A stretch of DNA of 64,000 nucleotides, taken from NCBI GenBank assembly GCA_031763025.1, contig JASSKH010000005.1, positions 7,293,570-7,357,569 on the forward strand, given 5' to 3'. The position numbers and the translations under genes are program-made. Below are positions 44,238 through 55,224 of this stretch, in pieces. The notes below the pieces were generated by a model. That model made no database searches. It was given only the letters and a program-made list of their open reading frames with translations, and had not been told where the DNA came from. The DNA comes from Macrocystis pyrifera (lineage: Eukaryota > Sar > Phaeophyceae > Laminariales > Laminariaceae). Within the stretch, counting starts at the first letter, position 1, and every line of letters begins with the position of its first letter.

Positions 44238-44903
44238 TTAGTCGGCCTGGTACCTTGCTACCCTATCTGCGGTCTCTCTGCTACTCTCTTCTACCGCGGT
44301 TTCCCTTCTACTCCTCCTGTTCCCCCCCCTGCCCCCATACACTTGTACGGTGTTCCCTCTACCCCTCCTGCTGTTACCCCTCCCCCCATTCCCTCTAACA
44401 CTACCTGCAGCGGATGCACGGCGCTGTCTACTCAGCTTTGCCTCAGCCTCGTGCCACCTGCCCATGAACTGTTCAGCTGCTTCGAGGATTCCCCGGTACC
44501 ACTTTCCCGTCTGTTTTGCTGCAGTGGGCCACAGTGCGGTCCCAACTCCGAAGACTAAGGGGGAGTCTTCCGTTGATCCCTCTGAGGCTTTGAACACTCT
44601 AAGGTCCTCAGCAATTGCCCTAGGCCAAGTCTTAGGCTGCCCGCCTGGTTTCGGGCTCCCCCCACCAGCGATCGTCCCGAACATCAACCGACTGGGCAAT
44701 CGCCCCTCGTGTTGCCGCACCACAGCCCCCGCAAAGAAGAGTCGCCGTTTACGGATGGTCGTTTCGATACTTTCGCATCGTGTTATCCTGAGCGCCTTCG
44801 CATACGAGAGGGTGGTGTGGTCGGTGAGTACCACGTACTGAAACAGTTGGAACAACAGACAACTACCGCCGTGTGTACACACGCTGCAGTCAGTCGAGTT
44901 CAA
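44238..44903 (-). mobile_element. LINE 3' end (RT C-terminal region), minus strand
   Basis: The frame contains TTLSYAKALRITRCESIETT, IRKRRLFFAGAVVRQHEGRL, PSRLMFGTI, GGQPKTWPRAIAEDLRVF and TGKWYRGILEAAEQFMGRW. This is the conserved region behind the RT of many non-LTR elements (R-R-LFAG...RLP...MFG...G-P...W...I..DL). The last 45 residues are Arg/Gly-rich repeats (GNGGRGNSRRGRGN). The RT core and endonuclease are absent, so this is a 5'-truncated copy. The A-rich stretch at 43780-44237 may be its 3' UTR. The first residues of the frame are probably flanking DNA. Confidence 0.75.
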
Positions 44904-45039
44904 TGGACCAACGAATAACCAACTCTCTCTGTGACTGCGAGAAATACGGCTACCTACCTGTGCCTGCGTGTGCTATGCCTGCCTGCTCTCCTGCAGGCAG
45001 CACCAACATATTTTATAAGAAACTAAGAAAGCACGGCAG

Positions 45040-45185
45040 GCAGCTGTGAGTTTAACCGATCGGCAGATCGGTCGATACTCAACTTTACAAGCAGCGTGAA
45101 CCGCGCGCGTTTTCCATTATTTCCCTCGCGATTGACTGTACTGGCCAGAGACTCCCCTGGATGCCACCAGGGTCGACGAGACGAT
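45040..45185 (+). repeat. R1 hairpin repeat, copy 3 (diverged)
   Basis: It keeps GGCAGCTGTGAGTTT, GATACTCAACTTTACAAGC and the distal block GGCCAGAGACTCCCCTGGAT, which matches the end of the copy at 55793-55966. It shows that the full unit is about 150-170 bp. Confidence 0.55.
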
Positions 45186-46462
45186 AATACTTACTTACAG
45201 CTGGTTCGATTTCCAATTGATTTCGGCCAGTACCATTTCGCGCACTGAATCAGCAGATCGACACGTGAGGGCCGGGGTACACAAGACAGTCGAAAGTTGG
45301 TTTACAGCAGTTCACACGTGACATACACACCAAGACACCGGAAATTATGCTGTGCTTGCTGGTTGGGCCGGGGTGTTCTTTTCGCGAGCAAACAATTTTT
45401 TTCCAACTATTATTTGTGGTGGGTGTATCTCAGGTTCGACCTGCTATGAGATGGGTGTATCTCAGGTTCGACCTGGGCCTGCAGCAAGCTTCTCTTCGTG
45501 TAGGGTGTAGCGTGGAGGACACGCCAGGTATCGGTGATACCTACGTAATAGGTAAAAGTACGTAGTACCCGTATTTGATCCCGAACTACCTGCTACAAGT
45601 TAGTACGTAGCGTGAAAGGCATTGTTTCATTTTCGCTTTCGGTTGGCGGTACGATGCTATACACCCACCACCTACCTGTACCTCGTAATCTGCAGGCGTT
45701 CCCTGCCCTCATTCAACTGCTGCTGCTTCTTAGGTTTTCTGCTTCGTACGTTTCTGTTTGCGGTGTCCGTGGTTCATGAACAAATGAGCGAAGAACAAAA
45801 AAAACACGAAAGAAAACATAACACACGAAAAACACCTATTAATATTTTTCTCGTACGTACCTGCTGGAGACCGGGACTTTGATAACACACCAAGTTGGCG
45901 TACTTCATTTTTTTTTTTTTTTTTGCTCTCTTGTTTCCCAGAAAGTGTGTGTCGTATCCAGTATTTTATTAAAAACTAAAAATGACAGATGATGACCGTG
46001 CGGCATTGCATTGTGTACATGTAGTACGAGTATCTCTGTGGCGTAGCTTCGTGACCTCAGAACTTCAACTTTTGCATCTCTCTATTAATAATAGGACTGA
46101 AAAATCGGCACGGACACTATGTGCTGCTGCTGTGGTGCTGTGTGGTGGATGTCGACGGGTAGAAAGAGGAACGCACAACCCGACCGCCGGACAGCCAATC
46201 GGCCGATCGGATAACTCTCGTCGCTCATTGACTACAAAATAAGGCTATTCGGCGAATAGTATCGATTCGCCGCAATCTGGTTGCGCCGCGAGAAGAAAAA
46301 GGGGTGGAAACTACTGCTTGCATGGTGCTTTGACCACATCTCAGATCTAGACTACGCACGCATCTACCACCATAACTCCCGGCACCAAGCGCTGCCTGGG
46401 GGACGCACGAGAAAGAAAGGAACTGGAGCTCTCAGCACCCGCGCTGCGGCTACGGGAAGACC
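45186..46462. other. spacer, no gene seen
   Basis: It holds a 32-bp tandem duplication at 45421-45475 (GGGTGTATCTCAGGTTCGAC twice) and a T-run near 45908. The region 46281-46462 leads into the phosphatase exon and may contain its promoter. Confidence 0.3.
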
Positions 46463-46731
46463 ATGCTTGCCCCATCATCCAACCACCTTTCGATGCCGGG
46501 ATCGGCGACCGGAGGCGCTGGGGCAGCGCTAGCCGGCGCCGGCTTCTCCTCGTCTAAGATGACCGAGGCGCCTGCCGGCGAGTTTGTCTCGGCACCGGCG
46601 CCGCCACCAGCACCGCGCTTCAAATGTGTTAGCTTCATGCGGCACTCGATAGCGACGCACAACGAGGCGGCGGCGAGGAGCACGGACGCGATGGAGTCAG
46701 TTTACTTGAGCGAGGCGTATGCGGATTCGAG
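46463..46731 (+). CDS. histidine phosphatase (phosphoglycerate mutase-like), first exon only
   Basis: From ATG 46463 the frame gives a Ala/Pro/Gly-rich leader of about 50 residues. It is followed by FKCVSFMRHSIATHNEAAAR and VYLSEAYADSR, and ends at a consensus donor (CGAG|GTGAGT). RH-x-x-x-THN is the N-terminal catalytic motif of the histidine phosphatase superfamily, with the His that forms the phosphohistidine. The YL...AYADSR text precedes the 'LT..G' motif in the family. The usual RHG reads RHS here. Later exons (LT..G, the second His) were not found within 2 kb downstream. The rest may lie behind long introns, or the gene may be broken. Substrate is unknown: this superfamily includes mutases and many phosphatases. 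Confidence 0.55.
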
Positions 46732-48117
46732 GTGAGTTGGTCACGCATCGCACGCGGCGGCTTCGCGGTTCTGGGTTTGGTTTTTGGTTGGTCATCCCAC
46801 AGGAACTATTTATGATATGTTGCTGTTTCGGGTGACACGCACACAAGAGAAAAAACAACAGTCTTGCCTAACCTGCCATTCGTTCCGGCAGCTGGAAGCA
46901 GCGCGCGACAGGGGCGGCTCTCTGTTTAGCGTCGAGAGCAACCTACTTCTCCCAGAGCGCCTGGGTGTATCACTACTGTTTGCGTTTGACCCGCGTCCAG
47001 CCTATTCTTGGGACTTTTGGGACGCAAGCTGTATGATCGAAAAACCATGCCAAAAATGAAATAGGAGATTTCTTGTTGTGTTGGTTGGACTATGGATGGA
47101 GTCACACTGCAGACGGGACAGCAGTACAGCAGTAGCAGACAGCAGTCGCCCGTTGTATTTCGTAATTTGATTTTTGTTGCACATTTTATATTTCCGTCGA
47201 AGCAACGAAGTCCTACATGATGCGCCGATAGCCCGTCTCCAGCTCACGCCGTTAGCATGAAATCATACGGCGTTTCGCCGTGTGCGCTGATCACCAATCG
47301 ACAAGCAGTGGGAAAGGGGCTGCCTTCTTCTGTCGTACTACGTATTAACATTAAACACGAGTTACTTCGCTGGCACTGCTGATGTCTGCGCCCCTTTTCA
47401 TGCTGCTTTTTTTTGTTCAATTATTGAAGTTTACAACAAGCGGCCTGTTCTCCAGCATTAATCGATCGATCCGTCGAGGAAATACGTACGAGTCTCCATT
47501 TCCTCGTAGTCATGGGTAGGCTGCCTGCCACCTGCCACCTGCCACGATGCCACGACTACGTAGGCATGACACCGGCCACAATCATGGCCTACACGGAGCT
47601 ACACTCGGGATACTCGGGTTCTGGGTTCGGTTCAGCACACACACGCATCTGTTGTCGAAACTGGAGGACAACGTTGACATTTTGTCATACATACCAATAT
47701 AAAAGTATCTGCTGCTGCTGTGGTGCGTCACTTTTTTACTTTTTTTTGTGAAATATTTTTTTTTTCCCCTGCTGTTTCGAAAGAGCCGACCGTCCGGCCA
47801 CACCCTTCGTACACTCCACACTCATGGATGGGGACCACAGCAGTCGGCAGAGGCGCGGCCACGAGCGGTGTGATGGCCGTGATGGCCGCGCAAGTTTCGA
47901 GATTCACCGTTACGCACCCCGCCGATGTTGGAGACGCCCCTTCTCCCGATCTATTGCTGCGTGTTCAGTTTTCGTTTACACTTGCACGATCGATCACACA
48001 TCGACGTACGAGTTGTACCCTCCTTGTATTTTTCATCACACTTCTCCTACTTTATATCGAGTACTTCAACATGCACATGCGAGTAGTTCGTACCGAGTAC
48101 AGGTATATATACCTGTG
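46732..48117. other. probable intron or spacer, no further exon recognised
   Basis: Several short open frames but none continues the phosphatase fold. A CCTGCCA triplication lies at 47522-47542. Confidence 0.3.
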
Positions 48118-48337
48118 TTGTCTTCACATTAAATCGTCCTTTCTACCCACTGCCCAGCTTCATCAGTACACCCTGTGTCTGTCCTGATTCCTTATCCTAG
48201 AGAGATACTGATTACGTGGTCGCAGACTGCTGTGTGAGACAGAGGAAGACAAAAAAAAAAACAATAATCGCAAATTCAAGTGTCACAAGCAAGTGAAATG
48301 TCAGCGTACCGGGTACGAGAAACAACAACACAAGCAG
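48118..48337 (+). repeat. R2 dispersed repeat, copy 2
   Basis: Near-identical to 8495-8710, including CCTAGAGAGATACTGATTAC, the A-run, CGCAAATTCAAGTGTCA and AGTGAAATGTCAGCGTACC. Confidence 0.65.
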
Positions 48338-48601
48338 GACCAAAAAATAAGTGTGGTACCTATCGTACCATTAATACTTTTAGGTATTAATATTTAATAG
48401 TAGAAATCATGCGTTACGTGCGGTACGGAGGGTAGCTTGCCACGAAGAAGTGGTAACCTCTATCAGTCTGATGTTACGCCCAGAGCTGAGGACCCGAGGA
48501 ATGGAGTTGAATTGAAGCTATTTGATACCAGCAGGTACTCCTGTACGGGCAGTAGTATTAATAGTACGAGCACGACGTCTAATAATGATAACTTCTGTGT
48601 T

Positions 48602-48790
48602 CTATAAAATTATGAAATACGTCCGCTGTGAGTTCGACTGATTTAAGTATTTTAAGTACGCGTATTTTATAAATTTTGAAATACGGCAGTTGTGAGTTCG
48701 ACTTGATTAAGTTGATACTCAACTTTGCAAGCTGCGTAATACGTCTCATCTATACTCCATTTTTTCCGAATTTTACAAGCATTGTGATGG
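48602..48790 (+). repeat. R1 hairpin repeat, partial plus full copy
   Basis: A first fragment (48602-48650) ends after GAGTTCGACTGATTTAAG. A full copy follows (48665-48790) with TACGGCAGTTGTGAG...CAAGCTGCGTAATACG and the tail TTTTCCGAATTTTACAAG, as in copy 1. Tandem placement also occurs at 55671-55966. Confidence 0.7.
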
Positions 48791-49219
48791 TAACGTGTAC
48801 CGGGTATTATCGTGGCTCGTTCGGCCAATATTGGCATTTTACAAGAAGTTCGCATGCAGTTCCGTCCCGGAGCAGCTTTTTCCCGTCACCGGCTCGACCG
48901 CCGTGGGCACTTCTCGATTGATCTATTAATACGCATATTTTGTCCCGTGTGCATCAAGTAGATACCATAGGTAGAGTATATGTACGAGTAGCTTCAACCA
49001 GGTTCAAGACTACGAGTACAGCAGTACACACACGCCGGGCAGTACGGCAGCATATGCACGCAGTTTCGGGCATCTGCAACAGCAGCAGCAGCAGTGTTTA
49101 TGTGTTTATACCGTTATCACGAGGAAAAAAACGCGTAATATCTGCGGCAAGTGAGCGGCGTGTTGGTGCTTGCCGTTGATGTTGCTGTTGTCGCCACCCC
49201 CAAGACTAACATACACTAT

Positions 49220-49328
49220 TATTACGGGGGACCATAGTAAATAGGACCAAATATTGTTGGTAAAAATAGGTAACTGTAGAGGTTTGTGTGTGTACCGTAG
49301 GTCCTATTTACTATGGTCCGCCGTAATA
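49220..49328 (-). repeat. MITE family 1, copy 3
   Basis: 109 bp with ends TATTACGGGGGACCATAG and CTATGGTCCGCCGTAATA. Orientation is opposite to the copies at 7064 and 10389, since the AGGACCAAATATTG arm comes first. Confidence 0.8.
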
Positions 49329-49734
49329 CAAGTTACCATGGTACTTATTATTACCATGATACCAATACTTATTATTATGACTTGCCTGGCTCGTCGGTGG
49401 AAATTTTAGTGAGTAACAGCCGTCTCCACCTGCCTCGTCAGTGGACCTGGGTCCTCGCATGCCCCAGCCAGTTGATTTTGTTCTCTTTGAAACATTTAGA
49501 CACATTCTTCCTTCCTCGGTACAAGTACGTAGTAGCAGTGATAATAGTTGTATCTGAATATTAATACAAGACCTGCTGCAACATGGCCTCAATAGGATGA
49601 TGTGTATTAAACAAACTTTCCAGTGTCTTGTGTGCCCCGGCCCTCACATGTGAACTGCTGCTCAACACAACTTTCCAGAGTGTCTTGCGGCCGAAGTCAA
49701 TTGGAAGTCGAGCTTAAACAATGTATATGCATGT

Positions 49735-49965
49735 TGTGTGAATTTTTCGTACTTTTCCAGCCGTTCTCTTTGTACGAGTACTTTTCGGCAAAACGCCAAG
49801 AACGCCGGTCGGCATTGGTCGAGGTCTCGGCGCGACCCGTGCACTGCTGTGGAGCGCGTGGCGGGCGCTCAAAGTGTTTTCCCGGCGGCAGTGGATTAGA
49901 CGATTTCTCCGGTTTACAGTAAGTTCGAGAGGCCTTATTTTGTACGTACGTACGTACCAGTAAAA
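49735..49965 (+). repeat. R4 dispersed repeat, copy 1
   Basis: Contains GGTCTCGGCGCGACCCGTGC, GAGCGCGTGGCGGGCGCTCA, then CCGG-GG, GTGGAT-AGACGATTTC and AGGCCTTATTTTGTACGTAC. It is repeated next door (49995) and in reverse at 58727. Confidence 0.65.
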
Positions 49966-49994
49966 TGTAGTCAGCTGTTTGACACGTTGGAAGC

Positions 49995-50155
49995 CGGCCA
50001 GAGACATTGGTCCAGGTCTCGGCGCGATCCGTGCACTCTGGAGCGCGTGGCGGGCGCTCAGAGTTTTTTTTTTTTTTTTTCCGGGGTGAGTGGATAAGAC
50101 GATTTCCCTGGTTTCAGTACGGGAGGTCTTTTGTTGTACGTACGAACCGGTAAAA
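49995..50155 (+). repeat. R4 dispersed repeat, copy 2
   Basis: Shorter tandem neighbour of copy 1 with the same core, a longer T-run at 50065-50080 and the same tail ending near TTGTACGTACGAACC. Confidence 0.65.
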
Positions 50156-50233
50156 TGTCGTCAGCTTTTTGCCATTTCACGGGCACACAGCCCAGGCACG
50201 TATCAAATAGGCAACAGACAACAAGCAGAGAAC

Positions 50234-51093
50234 CAGGGCTTTTCGCGGGTCATGACCCGACCCGCTGGTCGGGTCACGGGGTGTTCAAAATGTCACGGGT
50301 CGGGTCGGGTCGGGTCAGAAAATGTTCAAAATCTCACGGGTTGGATCGGGTCGGGTCAGGAGTTTTTCAAATCTCACGGGTCGGGTCGGGTCGGGTCAAG
50401 AGGTGATAAAAAGCTCACGGGTCGGGTCAGGTCATGACCCGCGAGAAACGGGTAACTCGCGGGTCGGGCCAGCGTGACCCGCGAGTTCTTTTCTGCTGAC
50501 CCGCGGGTCGGACCCGCGCATCCGGCCCGCGGATCTGACACTCAAACTTGCCGCTCTCTTACCCAAAGGCTTTTCTCGTGCAAATACTCAATAATACTCG
50601 TTTGGTATCTTATTCAAACATTAAAACACTGCCAAATCCGTATACGCATGCATGCCCGCATCCATTTATACCCACTACAGCCAGGCCACATATCGCTTGT
50701 GGGCACAAAAATGAATATCAAATAGTTTTTGAAGTGTCGGCCCACGGGCCAGATCCGCAGGTCGGACCTGCGGGTCAAGATAAATAATCTCGCGGGTCAA
50801 GGTGACCCGACCCGCATGAAACCCGGGTCTCACGGGTCAATCCGAAGGTTACGGATCGGGTCGGGTCGGGTCAGGAGGTTTTGAAATCTCGCGGGTCGGG
50901 TCGGGTCGGGTCAGGATATTTTCAAATCTCACGGGTCGGGTCGGGTCAGGTCAACAACTTTTTAAATCTCGCGGGTCGGGTGGGGTCGGGTCAAGAGACG
51001 TTCAAAATCTCGCGGGTCGGGTCGGGTGCTGACCCGACCCGACCGACCCGACCCGACCCGACCCGTGAGATTTGACCTGCGCGAAAAGCCCCG
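50234..51093. mobile_element. hAT-like non-autonomous element built of GGGTC repeats
   Basis: CAGAGAAC is directly repeated on both sides (50226-50233 and 51094-51101), an 8-bp target duplication. The ends are CAGGGCTTTTCGCG and, reading inward from the right, CGGGGCTTTTCGCG. An 8-bp duplication with C-A/G-GGG ends is typical of hAT elements. The interior consists of about nine units of about 40 bp of the form AAATCTCACGGGTCGGGTCGGG in two groups, plus reverse-complement GACCCGACCCG runs, around a 240-bp unrelated centre (about 50530-50750). There is no transposase, so it depends on one elsewhere. Confidence 0.75.
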
Positions 51094-51586
51094 CAGAGAA
51101 CACAACGTTACAACGCTGCAGCGCATAACCACCAGCAGGCAACACTGCTGTGCGTGTGACACACTATCTGCGCTGTACTGCTGCTGTGTAGTTGTGTTAG
51201 TCAGATCCTGCGATCCGTCATCCACCATCTACCTATCTTTGCTGCTGCTGCTGTGTGTGGCAGAACCACGCATACTCTGAACGGAAATCTAAGGACCGTT
51301 TGGATTGGATATGAGTATCTCAACTGTCCTTATATTTCCGATGCTTGGTGCGCAAACACAAGAAATCTAGACATGCAACCTGGCGAAGAACACAAACAAC
51401 GTTACAACCCCGCCTACTGCAGCAGCGGGCCGCACAACGCGCGTGTCTCAGGTCCGTGGTGTACTGGTATGGCTAGTTGCGTCATCGGAGGCTGCAGTCC
51501 GTCGTTTATCATCACCGCTCTCTCTTCTGCTGTACTGCTTTGCATGTGTATGCGGTGAAAAATAATACCAGGTACCAGGTAATCTG

Positions 51587-51665
51587 GATCTTTGTTGATA
51601 TAGTAAAATGGTCACGATGCTCGATTTTGGAGTTGAAGGTGCGAGTTTGATCCTCGCAGAGATCG
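51587..51665 (+). other. tRNA-like sequence (degenerate)
   Basis: GATCTTT (51587-51593) can pair over 7 bp with AGAGATC (51658-51664). GCGAG-TTTGATC-CTCGC (51641-51657) is a perfect T arm with a 7-base loop. TGAT...GGTCA can form a D arm containing TAGTAAAATGG. The anticodon arm does not form properly (loop GATTTTG lacks U33), so this is not a functional tRNA as read. It may be a relic or the head of a SINE. Confidence 0.3.
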
Positions 51666-51914
51666 TGTGTATTTTTCGTTACTTTCTTGTTTCTACTTTT
51701 TTTTCTATCGTGTACTACAGCCAGTAGCAGTTGTACGTATATACGCCCCCACCCATGCGCGGAGACGCAGACGGTCGTCAGCCCGCCGCGGCGAAGCTCC
51801 CCTTGTACTTTTTTTTTCTCGTCTATTCTGGACTATTAATAGATTATGTTTTATTACGAGAGGGCTGATCATGGCTGTTGTATTAATAATTGTAGTTGTG
51901 CGATGTTTTATAAT

Positions 51915-52132
51915 TGTACACGCGCTCCACATGGGTAGGGCAGTGAACAAGTTGGAGTTGTTCGCTTGGACATAAGCAAACAAAAATAGAAATTGCTATC
52001 AATAGTATGTCATGTACATCATCAGACTTCGAGGTTCATAATATGATGGGGGAAATACATCGTATGCAACAAAGAAAGCAAGCAAAGTTGAAACACTGTT
52101 TTAAAAGCGGCGTAGTGCATTCAAAGTAGCAT
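51915..52132 (+). repeat. R6 dispersed repeat, copy 2
   Basis: Diverged match to 23655-23890 over its full length (CACATGGGTAGGGC...CAACAAAGAAAGCAAGCAAA). It ends where the transposon nest begins. Confidence 0.55.
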
Positions 52133-52135
52133 TCA

Positions 52136-52877
52136 GGGCCGGTCCTAACGAGGACAAAAAAAGCGAAACAAAAGAAACAAAATAGACGGAACAGGCTTTG
52201 GCTTTAAGCAAAAACAGCAGGTTGAGTTCTTACGAGAAAGAAAAAAACGAAGAAAAAAACGAAATAAAAAGGAGCCGAGTCCAATTTGTCCGCGGTGCAA
52301 TTTTTCAGAGTGACTCAACCGCCACAGCACGTGATTGCCGGGGATAGCGCTCGACGACGACGGTGGATAGACACAACTTGCACACGCGAGGCACCCTCCA
52401 CAGCAGGCGGTTGTCGTGGTCCAACCCACTCCCTCGGGAGTGCTCCAGAAGTTGTGTATTGGCCTTCGCTGTTCGATGGCAGACGTTTGAATGTTGAGTG
52501 GAACTCATGTCGAAAAATATACCGCCACAGCCACTTCATCATCCCCAGGTTTCTTGCGAGGGCACCCTTTGGTGATGCCCTACCCATGTATGCTCGCCCC
52601 GTCAGCAGACAAGCCGCGTGGCAGCCACATGTACTACCTCGGCCATCGTGCGCTTGCCAACCGGTCGTATAAACTTTATCGGAACTTCATCCCAACGCTT
52701 CGAGCTCCTCCGATGTTCCTCTTCGACCCTGGGCAAACCCATATTTCGTTTATTTGGCACCCATTTCGTGAAAATTAAGTCCTCTGGGACTTGAAAAAAC
52801 GAAAGGTGAAAACGGAGGTATCGAGATCTCTACTTCTAACTTTTTTGTTTGACCAATAAAAGTCACGTACTCTTTAA
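52136..52877. other. left flank of transposon nest, unassigned
   Basis: It begins GGGCCGGTCCTAACGAGG, similar in style to the terminal repeats that follow, and has A-rich stretches with CGAAATAAAAA. A faint reverse match lies at 55500-55555. It may be an outer, older element. The open frames 52286-52778 have no recognised family. Confidence 0.3.
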
Positions 52878-53873
52878 GGCCCGTATTAACGAGAAACTTT
52901 TTTTTTTTATGATACGCCGCCAATATTTTTTTCGTTTGATTTGCTTTGCATCTGATTGGTCGAAAAGTGAATCATCAATCAGGCATTTTGACTTTTGATT
53001 AGAATAACACGAAAAAAAAAACGAATTCGACAGCGAGTCTTGTGGGACTTCTTTTGCTCTTCGTGTTATTCGATTCGGGGAGTTTGTCCAAGTCGACGTG
53101 ACATGTTCCTGAAACCAAAGCAAGCCACGCAAACTTGAGCCGTGTCGTCGACTGCTTCACAGGTGAGATCCACCATTCCCGAGCGACAGGGCCACCGGAG
53201 CAGCCGCAGCTCGAGGTCCGACGGCCCCTAGCACAGAGTAGACCATCCGCGATGCTTCAAAAATTTACAAGGCTGTCGCAAACCCAGCTTTTCATCCCTC
53301 TTTGCCTCGCAAACCACACGAGCACCGACCAGGTCACGGCTTCGCTCAGAAGTGCAATCGCTGTATCCCCGTCGCTGCTGCATGCGTGGGGCTTCGGGGC
53401 TGCGCCAACCACCCAAGACATCCCAAGAGCGATAGCCTCTTCGGCGGTGCCGGCAGAAACAATCGGCCGCTGACCGTGGCACCCCGGGGAGGACGCGGGC
53501 CGTCGCTCTCCTCCTTGGTTGCCTTTGGGTGTTCGTTTACCCATGCGCATTTTTCGATTTTTTTAGCAAAATACGTTACGAACGTCTTCGATAGGACCCA
53601 CAGGCATATTTTTCATGAAATTCTATTCAAATAAAATCAAATTCATTTTTTACCATTCGATTAACATGAAAAAGGTTTCTCGTTAAGGGCCGTTCTAATC
53701 GAAGCGTCAAAATTTCCAAATTTTCCAAATTCTTGATCTGGATTTCCTTAAAAATGCGATGGGCATTCTTATCGAGGGCGGAGTTGTTTTTGTCGTGATT
53801 TTCCATATTTTTTTTAAAACGACCCCCACTCCCACACAACACCAGCCGGCACTCTCGTCGTCACAGAGCAAGC

Positions 53874-54177
53874 ATGAGCCAATCAACCCCAAGGCCACAG
53901 AGGAAAACACCTGGGCCATGTAGGTTTATGCAACCTAGCGATATCAGCGATGACAGGGCCACCGCGGGCCCAAGCCGGGCGGTGATGCCTGGTTTTTCAG
54001 GTAGAACCAGCGGGGCGAGTTTGGCGCCAAGCAGTAGAAGTGAACACGACAGCAGCAACAACAGCTACGCAAGAACGAGCAACTCGGTAGCATGCCCACC
54101 TCTGGGGAAGGAGGAGGAAAAAGTGGGCCAGGATATGCTGTCGGGCGGCGGTGCTGGGAGTGCGGGGAGCTTGGCCG

Positions 54178-54224
<47 letters not shown>

Positions 54225-54488
54225 TGGGAGGATCGACGGGCCGGGAGTAGAGATATACTACGTGGGTTTTTCGATCGCAATCAAGCAACAGCAACAGAAA
54301 GGATACTGGTGCACACCGTTACCAGCTTCAAAATCGTTCACTGCAGCAGCAGTACTCGTCCCATGTCCCGGTTTGCCACGGATAATTGCTCTTGTATTGG
54401 CAAGCTAGATTTCTGTTGTAAAGCTGCTGCACATGCAGCTGCTAGAGCAGGTTCATTATTGCTGCTGCTAGCCACGTACGGGTTCTAA
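53874..54488 (+). CDS. Ser-rich open frame in the Harbinger element
   Basis: A 204-residue frame starting MSQSTPRPQRKTPGPCRFMQ, with a (CAG)n-derived polyserine run near residues 102-117 (54179-54224). PIF/Harbinger elements often carry a second, Myb/SANT-like gene divergent or convergent to the transposase. The position would suit that, but I see no SANT motif, so the coding status is uncertain. Confidence 0.3.
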
Positions 54489-54845
54489 CGCTGCTGTCGT
54501 ACGAGTAGAGCTGGGTTCGAGCGACAGCGCGAAGGTTACACACAACTCACACACACCTGGTATACAGAAACGGGGTTTCATACCACGTGTACGTGTATCA
54601 GGTTTCACGACTTCTAGCTTTGCCGCACAACGTTTCACAGTGTCAGGTGGCGTGCAAGGTGCTCGTAGTGCGTCCAGATTGTATACAGCACCAGTTGCGG
54701 TGCAAGATACCAGAGGCACCCAAACTACTACACACGGAGACTATGCTAGATGAAAGTCGACCCAAGACAGCGATAACGACGATAACTGAGAGGTGAGCAA
54801 GAAGTGGCGCCAGCGCGCTACAAGGAAACCACAACACACACGAAA

Positions 54846-55224
54846 CAGTCGTATCACGCTCACGTCCATAGTGCTCGTCTTTTTCAAGGACTGGGCGGAG
54901 CAAGTCGGCGAGCTTCGCGAAACTCTCTTCAGGCATCCGAAAAGTCCTCCGGAAAGCTTTCCGGCGACGGAGGTCTTCCCTCAACTCTGCCCACGAGAGC
55001 CGGTACGGCTCATGGATCGGCGATCGTCTCTTGGGAACATGTGGTGTAGCTCCTGCTGTCATGAGCATGCCCAGCACGACGAGAGCAGCAGCGTCGTCGT
55101 GCTGGATCGCCTTCAGCATGTTTCTGCGCCTCGCTTCTGGAAAATTATAGGGGTTGAATCGTTGTCTCGTACGACTCAATGACGAGTCCTCCGGAGACCC
55201 GGACCGCTTCCTTCCACCTTCCAT
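54846..55224 (-). pseudogene. Harbinger transposase, N-terminal part
   Basis: From ATG 55224 on the minus strand: MEGGRKRSGSPEDSSLSRTR, later ELREDLRRRKAFRRTF and RMPEESFAKLADLLRPVLEK. The last is the F-R-M-x-x-x-x-F-x-x-L-x-x-L-x-P segment found just before the DDE domain of Harbinger transposases and the related host protein HARBI1. After about 126 residues similarity stops, near possible GTGTTG and GTTTCG donors. The DDE catalytic part is not found in the remaining 1.1 kb, so this copy is internally deleted. Confidence 0.6.

Noticed and set aside
50234-51093. telomere-like or CRISPR-like array
   Set aside because: The GGGTC units lack constant repeats with unique spacers, and the block is bounded by an 8-bp duplication and inverted ends, so it is a transposon.
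52286-52778. possible transposase frames left of the nest
   Set aside because: No transposase motif could be matched in either orientation.
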